A stretch of 64,000 nucleotides of DNA, taken from assembly GCF_020509005.1 (NCBI RefSeq), contig NC_063012.1:806001-870000 (forward strand). The letters run 5' to 3'. Shown piece by piece: positions 1-12,129 of the stretch. The stretch is from Fulvia fulva (lineage: Eukaryota; Ascomycota; Dothideomycetes; Mycosphaerellales; Mycosphaerellaceae). The notes beneath the pieces are model-generated. The model was not told the origin of the DNA. It saw only the letters and a program-made list of their open reading frames with translations, and searched no databases. Both the position numbers and the translations under genes were made by a program. Every line of letters begins with the position of its first letter. Position 1 is the stretch's first letter.

Positions 1-480
1 CGGGGGTTAGTAAGTTCTCTCTATTACTTCTCGGTCTATCCGTTATACTAGAAGCGGTAAGCTCTTAAGCGGTTAGCTACCCCGGAGTACTAATCTACCT
101 AGTACTAAGAGAAAGTATAAGTAGCTAACCGACTCGCCTACTATTAGCCGGTCGCCCGTTAGGCGGAGCTCTAGTCGCTAAACCGCTAACTCGTTAGTCG
201 CTCTAGGTTAGCCCTCCCTTTATAGCTACTATCGCGGTCGGGGTCGCCGCGGGCTATAGTCTACTCTCTCGCGGGGTCGTTAGTACTATTGTCGGCGCCT
301 TCCCGAATTAGTAGGCCGGACGCCCTTGTAGGCTTCCTAGAGTTCTTCCTCCTAGGCTAACTCTCCCGCCCTTACTACTATCTTATTCGCTATTTAGAAC
401 TATTAGAGTAGGCTAGTCTATATTACTATCCTCGCCGCCGCTTATATCCCGTTCGCTATATTTATTATATACTAGAAGTT
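1..480. repeat. Dispersed repeat family M, left copy (truncated by Gypsy-B)
   Basis: This stretch is recognisably related to 26566-27115: both carry the same start around 'taagttctctctattact' and the same later blocks ('cttcctagag', 'ttcttcctcctaggct'), differing mostly by transitions and small gaps. It has essentially no CA or TG dinucleotides, so it is heavily RIP-mutated. It stops where Gypsy-B begins with TGTTACC at 481, and the remainder of the repeat is not found on the far side of Gypsy-B. I do not recognise a protein in it and cannot assign a transposon class. Confidence 0.6.
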
Positions 481-660
481 TGTTACCCCGGTTTTTATTA
501 CGGCCCTAGGCCTAGCGAATGTCTAGCTAGTACGTAGGTCACGTGACCGTGCGCACTAGCGTAGCACCTCGGCTTATATATAGCCTCGGCGTACCTCGCG
601 CTTCTCTTTCCTACGTACCTAGCTACTTTATATCAATACGACTATAAACCGTTATACTTA
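481..660 (+). repeat. Probable 5' LTR of Gypsy-B (3' boundary approximate)
   Basis: It begins TGTTACC, typical of Gypsy LTRs, directly after family M sequence. It contains a TATA-like run (gcttatatatag near 573) that would suit an LTR promoter. The inner boundary cannot be fixed because no second LTR copy is present for comparison. Confidence 0.45.
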
Positions 661-1969
661 GCTAGGTCTCTATATCCGTAGAAGAGCTACGACGGGATCT
701 ATAAGAGCGTAGATTATTAATAATAACAGTAATAAGAGATTACGGCGTACGACAAAAAAAACGCGCGACTTGGTCTAAGAGACTACTATAGGCTAAGTAG
801 TACCTAATATAGTACGACCCTAAGGATAGCGAGGCTCGCTACTAGCTATACGACTAGTAGTATAGCGCGAGTCTATATTCAATATATAGACTTAAGGACA
901 AACGTAAGAGTAGTAGTAGACTACCGACGACGCTATATAGTAGAAACTCGAGAACTTATAGCGCCTAGTTACTAACCTACCTAGTAAGTTCAACTTATAC
1001 GACCTTCTAAACGACGACGAGATCTAATACGAGAACGGCGTTACTATAGCGGTAGTCGACTACGACGACGACGGCGCGACCGAGGAAGGTAAGGGCGAGG
1101 ATATATAATAAGTCGCAAAAACCCTCCGAATTCCTACGAACGACCTCCTTTAACTCGATATCGACTAGCTCGTCAAGCTCCTAGTAGAGCCCGAGACCGC
1201 CGTAGCTATCTACTTTATCCTACGACGCGCCGAGTAAGAGTATAGGAACGTAATATAGATAGCGACTATCCTCTACGAGTAGTTAGGTAAAGTAGGGTAA
1301 GAGCTTAGGAGATAGAAGAGTTAAGACTAATAGATATGTAATAAATACGATACCCTAGTTAAGGAACTCGATAACCTAAAGGCCCGACCTAAGGTATTAT
1401 CGAATATAGTAATGTCCGTAGAGATTAGTACACTTACCGCGAAGAACGACACCCTAAAGAAGTAAGCTAAGGAGGCACTTTAGTAGTTGTCTAATAATAA
1501 CTCGAAGATTAAGACCGTCGAATTCGATCTCGATACGTATAAGACAGAAGCTTAAACCTACTAGAACGACATTAAGCATCTTAACAAGTCGTAGTAGACT
1601 TAGGTAGATGATCTTAAGAAGTAACTCGAAGACCGCCGAGGCCTCTCTTAAGTACGATCCTTACTATCTCGCGCTATATTATAGCGTCGTGCCCTATAGA
1701 ACGGCCGAACCCTATCTAAGGATAATAATAAGGATGATGATAGAGCTAGTAATAAGGACGAGGAGGATAAGGTAGCTCGCCGTACTACTAGAAAGAAGGC
1801 TAAGAAGTCTATACGTAAGGATAATAGTAACGACTCCGATCTATTATCTAAGGAGTTAGAGAAGGACTCCGAGTCGGATAGCGATACTCGTGCTTATCGC
1901 CGCTCTTCTAAGAAGAAGAAGCTAGTCTACGACTTCGAGTCTCTAGTTAAGTACGATCTAGACCTTAGC

Positions 1970-3720
1970 CAGCCCTTTAAGACTTAGCGTAGTGTAGATA
2001 AGCTAGAGAAGTTCGTCGGTACTATCGATAGTAAGCTATCTAGACCCTCCCTCGAGAAGTTCTTCTCCGAGTTAGAGACTATTATCGACTATACGGTCTT
2101 TCGCGACAAGAAGGTAGTACTTAAGTTCGTATACGACTTACTAGCCTTACTAGGTAATGCTTAGGAACTAGTTAGACTAAAGATCCCTACTATCTCGGGT
2201 AGCCTAACTAGTAGTAAGAAGACGTATAAGGGTATTAACGACCTTATTAAGGAACTTACTAAGCGATACGGAGACCGTAACCTAATTAGTAGGGCTCGTA
2301 ATCGCCTAAGTAACCTTAAGATAGACAATAAGGACAGCTTCTAGACCTTCTTCCCTAAGTAGCGCTAGAATGCTAACATCCTAGGCCTTAAGGGTAAAGA
2401 TGCGATAGACAACCTATAACGTAAGCTAACTGTCCGCTATCTTAATAAGTATCTTAACTTCCGTCCCGAATCGTTATAAGAAATAATCGATAATCTCTAT
2501 TAGGTAGATAAGGACTTTAGGATCCTCGACGCTCTCTACCTACGCTCCGAGAAGCTAAAGAACGATAAGAAGGACGGTAATAAGGATAATAAGGACGACA
2601 AGCTAGTAGGTTTAGGCTCTAATAAGCCGACCCGTAAGGCTTAGTCTACCCGACCTAAACTATTTAAGAGTAGCCTTAGTAAGACTATAGACGAAGCTAA
2701 GAACACTCGCTATATATATAAGAGCCTCTATAAGAAGTGTCGTAAGCCCGGTCACCGCCTATAGTAGCGTACTTACGAGCTGTTTAAGTACGAGATACTA
2801 GTACGTCTAGGTACTAACGCTAGCGGTACTACTATTATACGACCGGCGGAAAATGCCTAGTCTACTACTTAAGCGTAATAACTAGTAGACATAAAAAGGA
2901 GAATATAAGACATAACGAAGAGGTACTACTAGTAAAGCCACCCGAAGGGCTTAAGCTATTATTATATATTCTTAGGATAGTAGAAATAGAATACAACCCT
3001 ATTATCGGCTTATACCTCGTAATACTAGGGATAGCTAATAGGCAAAATGCATTTACTTTCCTTAATAACGGTACTAATTCTAAGTATGTCGACTTCTCCT
3101 ATACGTAAAAACATAATCTGCCCTTGATTAAGCTTAATAACCTACTAGCCCTTAGGTTAGTAAACGGCTCGATAGCCGCGGAAATAATAGAATACCGTAT
3201 AAGCCTAGAACTTATACTCGGCAATAGTTATAAGGAGACCAGAACCTTCTAGGTTACACATCTAGAGTATAATATCGTACTAGGCAGGCCCTAGTATAAT
3301 AAACACTAGCTAGGTATCCACTTTGCGTTAGGTACTATAACCCTCGACTCGGAGCACTATAAGGAGTATTACCTATAGGATAGCGAGCTAGTCTAGGTAT
3401 AGAGTATTAACGACAAGTAGGAACCGGTAATTACTAAGCAGACCTTCGAACCTGACCTAAGAACCCGACTAGCGTATTAAGCCACTATCGAAGAAGACGA
3501 CGATAGAGATTTTGTCTAGACTATAACCTCTAACATAATTATAAAGGAACGCCCGCGAACCGCTAAACTACTATTCGAAAAGAATCTAGCTACGCCGATA
3601 CTACCGGATGTCAACATCTAGGAAGTTAGCGCGGAGGCAATTAAGAAGATAGTAAGGCGGAAAGGAGTAGAGGTATATATAATGTTCATCTTTAATAATA
3701 ACGAGCTATAGTAACCTAGC
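1970..3720 (+). pseudogene. Gypsy-B gag and protease remnant
   Basis: Ignoring stops, about 1970-2720 translates to a gag-like capsid region (FVGTIDSKLSRPSLEKFF, later YGDRNLISRARNRLSNL), followed near 2736 by CRKPGHRL, a remnant of a zinc knuckle. From about 3040 to 3350 a retropepsin-like stretch follows: FLNNGTNSKYVDF, where the family expects an L-D-x-G-(A/T) active site, so the catalytic Asp reads Asn, consistent with a G-to-A RIP change. Numerous TAG/TAA codons make it non-functional. The protease-to-RT linker is interrupted at 3790 by LINE L1 and resumes at 8699. Confidence 0.75.
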
Positions 3721-3775
3721 GATATACGTACTATAGATCCACTTACTACCTACGCTATAAGGCCCGTAATATACG

Positions 3776-3790
3776 TAATATAGCAATATA
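3776..3790. repeat. Target-site duplication of LINE L1, left copy
   Basis: The 15-mer TAATATAGCAATATA is present here and again at 8699-8713, exactly flanking L1. It shows that L1 is a single insertion into Gypsy-B. Confidence 0.9.
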
Positions 3791-3989
3791 GATAGATAGA
3801 TTTGTCATTCCCCTGTTCTAGGACCCTATCCGGCCTATATAGGTATATATCTATTGTTATGTATAAAGGGAAACCCGAATAGGTGAAAACCCTTCCCGCC
3901 CCTAACTTCTCCTTATCTAGATTAGCTTTCCCTCTAAACGTACGTAGTCTATGTCACTACCCCGTTAGCCCCCGCTCCTAGCCGGTCTC

Positions 3990-6900
3990 GTCGCGCTACG
4001 TCGTGTCCTCTCTTCCTATACTACTCCTACTAGGCGGTACTGTTCTAGCCAGCCCTTCTCTAGTATCTAGTTCGTAATACGCCGTAGGTCCTTAGCGTTA
4101 TTAAGAAGTGCCCTAATCGTCCGGTTCCTCGCCTTTACTATCTACTCCCCCCTTCCTAGCGACCACCTCGGACAGACGAGGAGTACGTACCGTACGTTCT
4201 AGGAGCGATAGCCGTAGGGGCAGCTAGTATTCGTGTATCCTAGAACCTTCCTCTATAATAGGTACCCCTAGAGGCCGATGTGTTCGCTTCGTAGTTAGGT
4301 TACTATGCTACTCTATGCCCTCGTAAGGCGGTAGTAGATAAGCTTCGGGGGGTGCTTGACCGCGGATTTTGTAGCTAACTATTCCTTAGGTTGTCCCGCT
4401 AGCTAAGGGCGTCTACTATACCCTATAACCTAGTTGTTCCACCTCTCTTTCTATAGTTGCTCTATAAACGATTTCTTACCTTCCTATTATATTACTAGCT
4501 ATTCGTCCCTTACCCGGTAGTTCGGCTCGTTTCCGGGTCGAATGCCCCTATACGCTAGTACTAATTCGCGGGCCCTTACGACTACACTAGCGATGACCTT
4601 CTATACTAGGTACTATACCGACTTACCTAAGTAGGAGGTCCGTAGTCCCTAGATATATAGGTCGATCGGCGGTATAGCGGTCTCGTACTTAAGTATCCTC
4701 GTTAGTATCGACTTATATGCCCCGGTGACCTTCCTTAGGCATTAGTTTTAGATCTTCGCTAGCGGCGCGACGAGTCCCTTCGATAGGCAGGCCCTCTCGC
4801 CTAAGGACTACACTTGGCTACTATAGGTAAGGACCGGCCGTATAATAGCCGTATATAGAAGTCGTAACTACCGGAAGTCCGCCCCCTATATAGACGTAGT
4901 AAGCCTCTAGTATAATGCTAGATTCTATTTAGCTTTCCGTAATATTACCTATATATACTTCCTCTACCGTAGCGCCGGGTCTACCTATAGTCCGAGGATC
5001 CTAAGCTAATTTACCGGGTTAGTCGTGTGCCCCTATATCTAGATAGAAGCTTATATATTATAGAACCGTAGCCGGCGCGTAAAGTGTATTAGATTGTACT
5101 TTTCTAGGGCAAACCGAGCCCCGTGCCTCCTAGCCTAGTCCTCGTAGATCTTATGCTTCTCTTCTAGTAGCCTATAGTTCTCCTTAGTCGAGGAAGACTA
5201 CGCTAGGATATTTATGTCGTCTACGAAGCCGCTCGTAGCGGTGTTCTAGGATTCTAGGGCTAGGAGCAGCGTCGCTATAAAGAAGAGGAACAGAATAGGT
5301 ACTAGCGTTAAGCCTTACGGGATTCTAGTATAGACTGCTTGAAATAGGCTTCTATACTAGCCGACTAGGATCGACGTACTACGGTTTTAGAGGTAGGACC
5401 GTACGAAGTTAACAAGCTACTTAGGGAGTCCTTTCGACCTTAGGATATAGAGTAGCCGCGGGTATAACACGTAGTCGAAGGCTCCCGATATGTCTAGGCT
5501 AAGTAAGGAAGCCACCTTGTCCCTATTCTTATACTAGATAGCCTTTACCTAAGAGGTAATAAGTTCTATCGCGGATAGCGTCGATCGCTATAGGCGCGTA
5601 CCTATCTAGGTGTCCGGGAGTAGGGAGTGTTCCTCTACCGCCTCGGAGAGTCTCGTTATAACTAGCTTCTTAAGCGCCTTCCTAAGAGTGTTAAGGAGCG
5701 CAATTAGGCGGTACGACTTCACCTACGTATAGTCTTCCTTCTACGGCTTACGTAGGACCACTGTCGTCGATTATTTAAAAGCTATCGGGTAGTATCCGGT
5801 CTATAGGCAGGCGTTAAAGATCGCTATAATTACTAGGGCTAGTTGATCTCTACACTTCTTTAGTAGCTCGTTTGGGATCCTATCCGGCCCCGGGGCTTTC
5901 TTCGCCGGCAACTTCCTTAGTATAGCGGTAACTTCTCCCTCGGACACCTCCTATTAGACCGCGATGCTAGGGGCTAGGGGAGTAGAGCTGTTTATATCGC
6001 TTAGATCAGCCTCGACTAGGAGCGGGAAGAACTTACTAGCTAGTAGACGCGCCTTGGCCTCGGGGTCGCTAACCGGGCTACTAGGCGATTGTAGCGCTAG
6101 GATAGAGAAGGAGGGGCCCTATATAGGGTCCTGTCGGGCCTATTTCGCTAGCTTTTATATCCTCTCTAGCTTGCCGGCGATTTCTTCTACTATAGCCCTC
6201 TAGCCGACTACTTTCTCCCTTCGTATTATAGCTTTCTTCTATTAGTATGCCTCTCTATATACGTTCTAGGCCTCCTCGCTATAGCTGCTCGTCTATACCC
6301 GGCGGGCTCTCCTTGCTTCTCTTACTACCGTAGTGCACTCCGGCGTCTAGTATAGTTTAGACTATATCGTTAGTTAGGCAAGCGGAACGTAAAGTAAGGT
6401 CGCTTTTCTTATTTCGTCTATCAACCCCTAGACTACTTCGTCTATCTCGTCTTTACTGTTATATTGCTACTACGCGATCTAGACTAGCCTCTTAGAGTCA
6501 TTAAGGTACGCCTAGATATTGGCCTAGTAGGCCTTTCCCTAGTTTAGCTTAGGGGTTCTCGCTAGTATACGTTATATCTATGTCGTAATAGAGGTCCTGA
6601 CTAGTATGTGGTCTAACGACGCCTCGAGTTTATGTTCGATCCTATAGTAGGTTACCGTGTAGTAGTAGCTATCTAAGATCTAGGAGAGGTCGATCGTGCC
6701 TTAGAGTCCCCCTCTCTTCTAGGTGCCTAGGTCCTTCGGGGTATTAAGGGCAATTACGTTACTCGCTATCAAGTCGAGTACTTCGTCGGCTATAGGGTGC
6801 GGCTATATAAGGCTTTCCTAGGAAGGGTAGTATATATTGAAGTCTCCTACTACGATGTGGCACCCTTGTCTCTTAAGCGCACTATCTAGGTGTCTATAGA

Positions 6901-7285
6901 CCCCTAGGTCGCGGCTAGACCTCGAGGCTAGCGGTTGTATATATAGGTTGTATATCTAGGTGCTACCTACGTAGACCGAGGTAATATCGCCCCCGCCTTC
7001 TTCGTCTACGTAGTACACTACCTCCTAGTCGGATTCTAGTATGTCCTTACTAATATAGAAGCACGTACGGGGTCTGCCGTCGCCTCGTAGGCATGTCGTA
7101 TAGCCTAGTGACTTATAGGTCGTTAGTCTCTTATAGTACGGGTTAGTCTATAGCTCCTAGATTATAAGGACGTAGTAGACGCGCGGGTCCGCCTCGTATA
7201 GGAAATGGTTCTAGACTATATCCTTACTATAGTTAACGTTATACTAGATAATGCTAAGCGTGTCGAGGCTAGTTATCGGCATCGA
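3990..7285 (-). pseudogene. L1 ORF2 remnant (endonuclease, reverse transcriptase)
   Basis: Reading the minus strand from about 7280, the translation starts MPITSLDTLSIIQYNVN and shows APE-endonuclease motifs: IQE (Glu), VVGDFN, GTIDLS and an LDH remnant of the usual SDH. The RT follows (about 5900 to 4950): ALGPDRIPNELLKK, LLSLDISGAFDYV, and the catalytic GFVDDINILA near 5205-5230. The C-terminal region near 4200-4330 contains SCPYGY...NVRYVLLVC, the RIP-altered form of the Cys/His motif seen intact in L2. Many stop codons, all TAG or TAA, interrupt it. It is dead. Confidence 0.85.
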
Positions 7286-7289
7286 CAAT

Positions 7290-8590
7290 CATTTCCTCTA
7301 TATCGTCCTATGTCCTACTACCCTATACGTCCTAGTCTACGCCTATCGGCTATATACTAAAGGGGAGCCGGGCCTAGTTAGATTCCCTCGCCGTAGCTAG
7401 TAGAGCACGTGGCCTCCCGTACGCCCTAGGTTACGCATCCTTTATATCGTTCTCGGCCCTAGGGCGCTTATACCCGACCGCCGCTAGTTAGTTCCGGTGT
7501 AGGCTAGCCTTACGGTCGCCGTAGAATCTTAGGGCGACGGTTCTGTTTGTGATTGCCTTGTTTTTCGCTAGTTTCCGCTATAGGCATTCCGTACTATACG
7601 ATAGGTAGTGCCCCGGACAGTTCGCGTACCGTCTCGTAGTCGATATATAGTCCCTAGACATATAGTCTCCTATATAGTTCGAGCAGGCCTACTTATTTGT
7701 ATACGTATAGGTTTGGTGTCTATACTGTTAGCATTTGAAGCATTAGAGGACACGAAAGGATAAGGAGTGCTTTTCTACTATCTTGAGGCTATATTGCTAG
7801 ACTAGGCCTTGTTCTATCGCTAGATCCGCCGCTTTCGCGTCTTATAGCTATACTATTAGCGCCGAGGCCTTCTTGCCTTCTAGCCATTTCCTATAGAGCT
7901 AAGTCGCCTTCTAGATTAGAGAGTTAAGAGTGACCGGGTTGTCCTCTTAGAGAGCGCGTAGGTGACCCTAGTTAGTTAGGTCAAACTCCTTAGGCATGTC
8001 GTAGACTAGGATCGTAAATTGTTTCGTTAAGACCTTCGCTAATGCCGTAACCTTAGATGCCTACTATAGCTATGCCTCTAGGTGCCTCCTAGTAGTAGTA
8101 GAGCTAGTATAGATCTATAGAGTACCGTTAGACTATTAGTTCACTACGACTACCCCTAGTTAGTTAATTCGTTAGGCGAGCTCCTTATTCGATAGCTTCG
8201 TAACTTCGGCCTAGTCTTCCTTTGCTACAATACGGATCGTAACTACATCGTACGTTAGACGGGGGCCTAGTATCGATACCGCGACCGATACCTAGCTATA
8301 GGGGTGTTAATTCCGGGTGGCCTTACTAATCGCCTAGGACGTCGTCCTTATTTCTTATTGCCCTCGGTAATACGACAGTATAAGCGCCGTACGTAGCTAA
8401 GTGATCATTACCTATAGAGACCGGTAAGGGAGCTAATCGTTAGTTTCTATACTTTTTACGTCCTCTATAAGTTACTACTAGTTGTCTTAGGGGGGCTTCG
8501 CCTATAGGGCCGTAGGCGCCATTAGTACCGTAGCCTAGGCTACTATTACCTAGGAGTTGCCTAATGTAGCTAGGCACCTCCGCGGCGTTT
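7290..8590 (-). pseudogene. L1 ORF1 remnant (zinc-knuckle nucleic-acid-binding protein)
   Basis: The minus-strand translation of about 7560-7760 gives FKC-QYRHQTYTYTNK-ACSNY and RYANCPGHYLSYSTEC, recognisable as a cluster of CCHC zinc knuckles in which several Cys read Tyr (TGY to TAY, the RIP change). The position upstream of ORF2 matches LINE ORF1 proteins, which bind the element RNA. Stops are scattered through the frame. The equivalent knuckle region is missing from L4. Confidence 0.7.
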
Positions 8591-8698
8591 AGAGCTGAAG
8601 AAACAGGGTGAGGAGAGCTTTAAGCTGTCTAGATTAAATAAGGTAGAACTCCCTTAGTCCTAGGGGCAGTGGCCTGCTTTATATTATGCGAGGTTAAT

Positions 8699-8713
8699 TA
8701 ATATAGCAATATA
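8699..8713. repeat. Target-site duplication of LINE L1, right copy
   Basis: Perfect second copy of the 15-mer at 3776-3790; Gypsy-B pol sequence resumes immediately after it. Confidence 0.9.
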
Positions 8714-8879
8714 CTTACCTAATACCGGCTATAGGATGCTCTCTAATAACAAGACTATCGAGCGACTTGATATATATATAGCGGCGTTCGTACTAGTAGC
8801 GTAACGCGTTAGTCCGACTCTCTCTGCCTATAAGATGTATATATAAGCCGATATAGACAAATCTATACGTAAGAAGGAG

Positions 8880-11695
8880 GAGACTATCGATCTAAAGGAC
8901 CACCTTCTCCCTATATATCACGAATTCGTATATTGCTTCTCTAAACAAGATACGAAGGAGCTTCTACTATATAGGCCTAGTATTAACTACGAGATCAAGC
9001 TAAAGCTAGGAACTACACCGCCTTTTAGTAGGCCCTACCGGATATTAAACTAGGAGGACGAAGTCATCGCGTACTAGGTCTAAGAGTAGTTAGCCTAGAA
9101 GGGCGTTCGTAGATACGAAGGTAGAGCAGATACTTCATTACCCGTACTTATTATTAAGAAACTAGGAGGTGGATTAAGAGTCTATATTAACTATAGACAA
9201 GTTAACGAACGCACGATTAAGTCTAGATATCCTATACCCTTAATATAAGACATACTTAATCGTATTGCTAGTAAGAAGTACTTTACTAAGCTAGATGTCA
9301 TTACCGCTTTCAATCGTATTAGAATAGTAGAGGGCTCCGAATGGCTAACTATATTTATAACACGATATAGACAGTTTGAATGCCTAGTAATACCATTCGG
9401 GTTATATAATGCCCCTAGTACTTTCTAGTCTTATATAAACGATATACTACGAGAGTTCCTTAATGACTTTGCGTCGGTATACCTAGATAATATACTCATC
9501 TTTAGCGATACTCTTAAGGAGTATATAGAGTATGTCAAGAAGGTACTTCGTAAATATAGTAAAGCCGGCCTATAACTCGATATCACTAAATACAAGTTTT
9601 ATACCTAATCTACTAAATACCTAGGCCTTATTATCGGTAAGGACGGAGTCTTAATAGACCTAGCTAAGGTATAAGCTATAAGGGAATAGGGAACACTAGC
9701 AAATTTAAAAGATGTCCTTACGTTTAATAGGTTCTCCGGGTTCTATCGGCGCTTTATTAAGGACTATAGCAAGATAGTATTACCTATAGTAAAGCTGACT
9801 AAGAAGAACTGCCCTTAGTAATAGACAAAGGAATGTTAGAAGGCATTCGACGGACTAAAGCAAGCTTTTACCGATACTAAAGGCACTATATTAGCGATGT
9901 TTATCCTAGGACGTAGAATAGTACTTAAAACGGATACGAGTAACTTTCTTACGGCTACGGTCCTATCGTAATACAATAAGAACAACATCCTAAGGCCAAT
10001 CGTATACCTGTCTAAGAAGATAAGCCCGTAGGAGTATAATTACGACATTTATAACAAGGAACTACTTACTATCGTTAAAGCATTTAAAGAGTAGAAGCCC
10101 GAACTTATAGCTAGCAATATCGACGAACTAGACTTTAAGAACTTCACTAATCTAAGCGGCTACCTAGTACTAGTATATAGCGACTATAAGAACCTCGAAT
10201 ACTTTATAACTTCTAAGTAACTAAATAGACAACAAGCAAGATAGGCCGAGTTCCTCTTATAATTCTTCTTCAAGATTATGTATCGTCTAGGTGTTTAAGG
10301 AGCTAAACTAGACAGCCTTACTAGACGTTTATAGGACGCGATTCTATATAACAAATCAGATCCGCGGTACGTATAGTGAGATCGTGTACTACTTAAACTA
10401 GAACACTTCTTATCTATTAGCGCTAGCTAAATCCTACGGCTAAGCGTATCCGAAGTCGAAGGAGTAGTAATAGACGAAGCGCTATTAGCCGACATTAGTA
10501 AGCTATACGAACAGGACGATATAATCGAAGCTACGACCTAGTTAGTAGTAGGCGAACCTATTAAATTACTACGAAAGAACAAGATTAACGACAAGTACGC
10601 GATACTAGTCGATAGGATGATCTATATTAAGAACAGACATAGCGGTTAAAGTCTCTTTATCCTACCTACTAAAGATAAGGGAAATACTGTACGTATACGT
10701 ATCGTTAAGGCCTTCTACGATATACCTACTATAGGACACCCCGGTAAGATAACTACGAGCCGGTTAGTATTACGTTACTATATATAGCTACGAATAATAC
10801 GGTTTATTAGATCTTTCGTACGAGTATACCGTATATACCGTAATAGCCGTAGTATTAACGAACCTTAATATAGACTACTTGCTCTACTACTAGTCCTATT
10901 CGATACGTAGGACGACGTTACCTTAGACTTCGTTATCGAACTACTAAGGGCTAAGTACACGGTAGATAGTCAGTACTATAAGAACGTACTTATAGTTATA
11001 GACCGTTTAGGTAAGGAGCGGCATTATATTCTAGTATTAGAAATAATAGCGGAGTATATCGTATATATCTACGTAAAGTATATCTTCTCCCGACATAGTC
11101 TACTAAAGACAATTACGTCGGATTGTAGTCCTTAATAGGTATTAGCCTTCTAGGGACGCCTCTACGAGTTACTATAAATTAAGCGTAAGATCTTAACCGG
11201 CTATCACCCTAAGACTAATAGTCAAAGCGAGAATACTAATAAGATAATAGAATAGTACCTACGTACGTTCACTAGTTACGCTTAGGATAACTAGCTAGAT
11301 TAGCTCCTACTTATAGAGTTTACTACAAACGACTACGTCTCCGAAACGACTAGCGTAAGTCCTTTTATAGCGAACATTAGTAAGAACCTACGTTATATAG
11401 ATACTAAACTCAATCTCCCTATATAACTACTTCCGTACAAATAGCGATTAGACGTAGAGTCTATAAATGTATTCGTATAACATATAACAGACCTTAGGCA
11501 TAAGCTACGAGACTCTATAGTAATAGTATAAGCATCGTAAGCTAAATATACTAATAAGTATAGAACGATTATACTACGGTACGAAGTCGGAGACCTAGTA
11601 CACCTTAGTATACGTAACTAGCGTACTAAGCGCCTATTAAAGAAACTTAATTACCGCTATACTAGACTATACGTAGTTACTAAGATACTACTATA
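8880..11695 (+). pseudogene. Gypsy-B pol remnant: reverse transcriptase, RNase H, integrase
   Basis: Ignoring stops, RT motifs run in order: [48 protein letters not shown], and VYLDNILIF near 9476-9500, where the catalytic YLDD reads YLDN as expected from RIP. RNase H follows (about 9850-10380; [14 protein letters not shown] at its border). The integrase zinc-binding and core regions occupy about 10640-11480 (GHPGK, TSDCSP for the second catalytic Asp, SENTNKIIE for the Glu). The C-terminal integrase region (RYEVGDLVHLSIRN, KKLNYRYTRLYVV) reaches about 11690 and is cut off by the transporter fragment. Confidence 0.85.
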
Positions 11696-11703
11696 CGACA
11701 CGT

Positions 11704-12129
11704 ACCTACACTGTCGGCACTGGCGTTGCTCCTATTACCATTTGGTGGATGGCTATACCATACGGCCTCGGCGGTATCTCTGAGATTCTCGTCAACGTCC
11801 CAGCTTACGGTATCGCGTACTCCCGCGCACCGGCTAACATGAGAGGCTTGGTCTCGGCCATGAACTTGTTCAACACCGGAGTCGCATACGCCATCGGCTT
11901 GGCCTGCTCTTCAGTCATTCGCGATCCTTACCTCACTTGGGATTTTGGTGGTGTCGCTATTGCTGGTGCTATCCTGACTGTCGTCTTTTATGTCTTGTTC
12001 CGACATATCGACAAGGAGGAATACACGCTTAATGATGCCGAGGAGAACGCTGTGTCAAGGAAGCTTTCGGTTAACCCAAATGACCCTGTGATGTCAATGG
12101 ATCCGGAGAAGACGATCTCGACGATCTAA
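11704..12129 (+). pseudogene. PTR2: 3' fragment of a POT/PTR2-family proton-coupled peptide transporter gene
   Basis: An open frame enters from the left (in frame from about 11704; first internal Met at 11749) and ends at TAA 12127-12129. The encoded stretch GVAPITIWWMAIPYGLGGISEIL, then YSRAPANMRGLVSAMNLF, and HIDKEEYTLNDAEE near the end matches the last transmembrane segments and C-terminal tail of POT-family importers, which move di/tripeptides with protons across the plasma membrane. CA and TG are normal here, so this DNA was never RIP-mutated. Only about a quarter of a normal 550-600 aa transporter remains; the 5' part is absent from the window and the frame abuts dead Gypsy-B integrase sequence. 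It is best read as a disrupted gene with no visible promoter or start, and not as a functional 126-aa protein. The symbol is family-level. Confidence 0.85.

Larger units (their letters stand above)
3791..8698 (-). mobile_element. L1: full-length RIP-mutated Tad-like LINE inserted in Gypsy-B
   Basis: A non-LTR retrotransposon of about 4.9 kb on the minus strand, bounded by a perfect 15-bp target duplication. On its own strand it carries ORF1 with zinc-knuckle remnants, ORF2 with an APE-type endonuclease and a reverse transcriptase, then a 3' end with a short tetranucleotide tail (ATCT repeats) in place of poly(A), seen on the + strand as gatagatagat at 3791-3801. Its C-terminal Cys/His motif region matches that of L2, so the two belong to related families. 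CA and TG are depleted but less completely than in family M. Confidence 0.9.
481..11703 (+). mobile_element. Gypsy-B: RIP-mutated Ty3/Gypsy LTR retrotransposon, 3'-truncated and split by LINE L1
   Basis: The element reads gag, protease, RT, RNase H, integrase in + orientation, the Ty3/Gypsy order. Coding remnants lie at about 1970-3720 and, after the L1 insertion (3791-8698), at about 8880-11690. All frames contain many TAG/TAA stops of the kind made by RIP. The left end begins TGTTACC at 481 and looks like an LTR. There is no matching right LTR: the integrase C-terminal region stops near 11700 and runs straight into transporter coding sequence, so the right end was lost by deletion or recombination. 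Confidence 0.85.

Noticed and set aside
5964..6203. 79-codon + strand open frame inside L1
   Set aside because: L1 is coded on the minus strand, and the translation is low-complexity and antisense to RT.
11749..12129. A functional 126-aa membrane protein starting at 11749
   Set aside because: The frame is open upstream of this Met and matches the interior of a POT transporter, so the Met is internal to a truncated gene.
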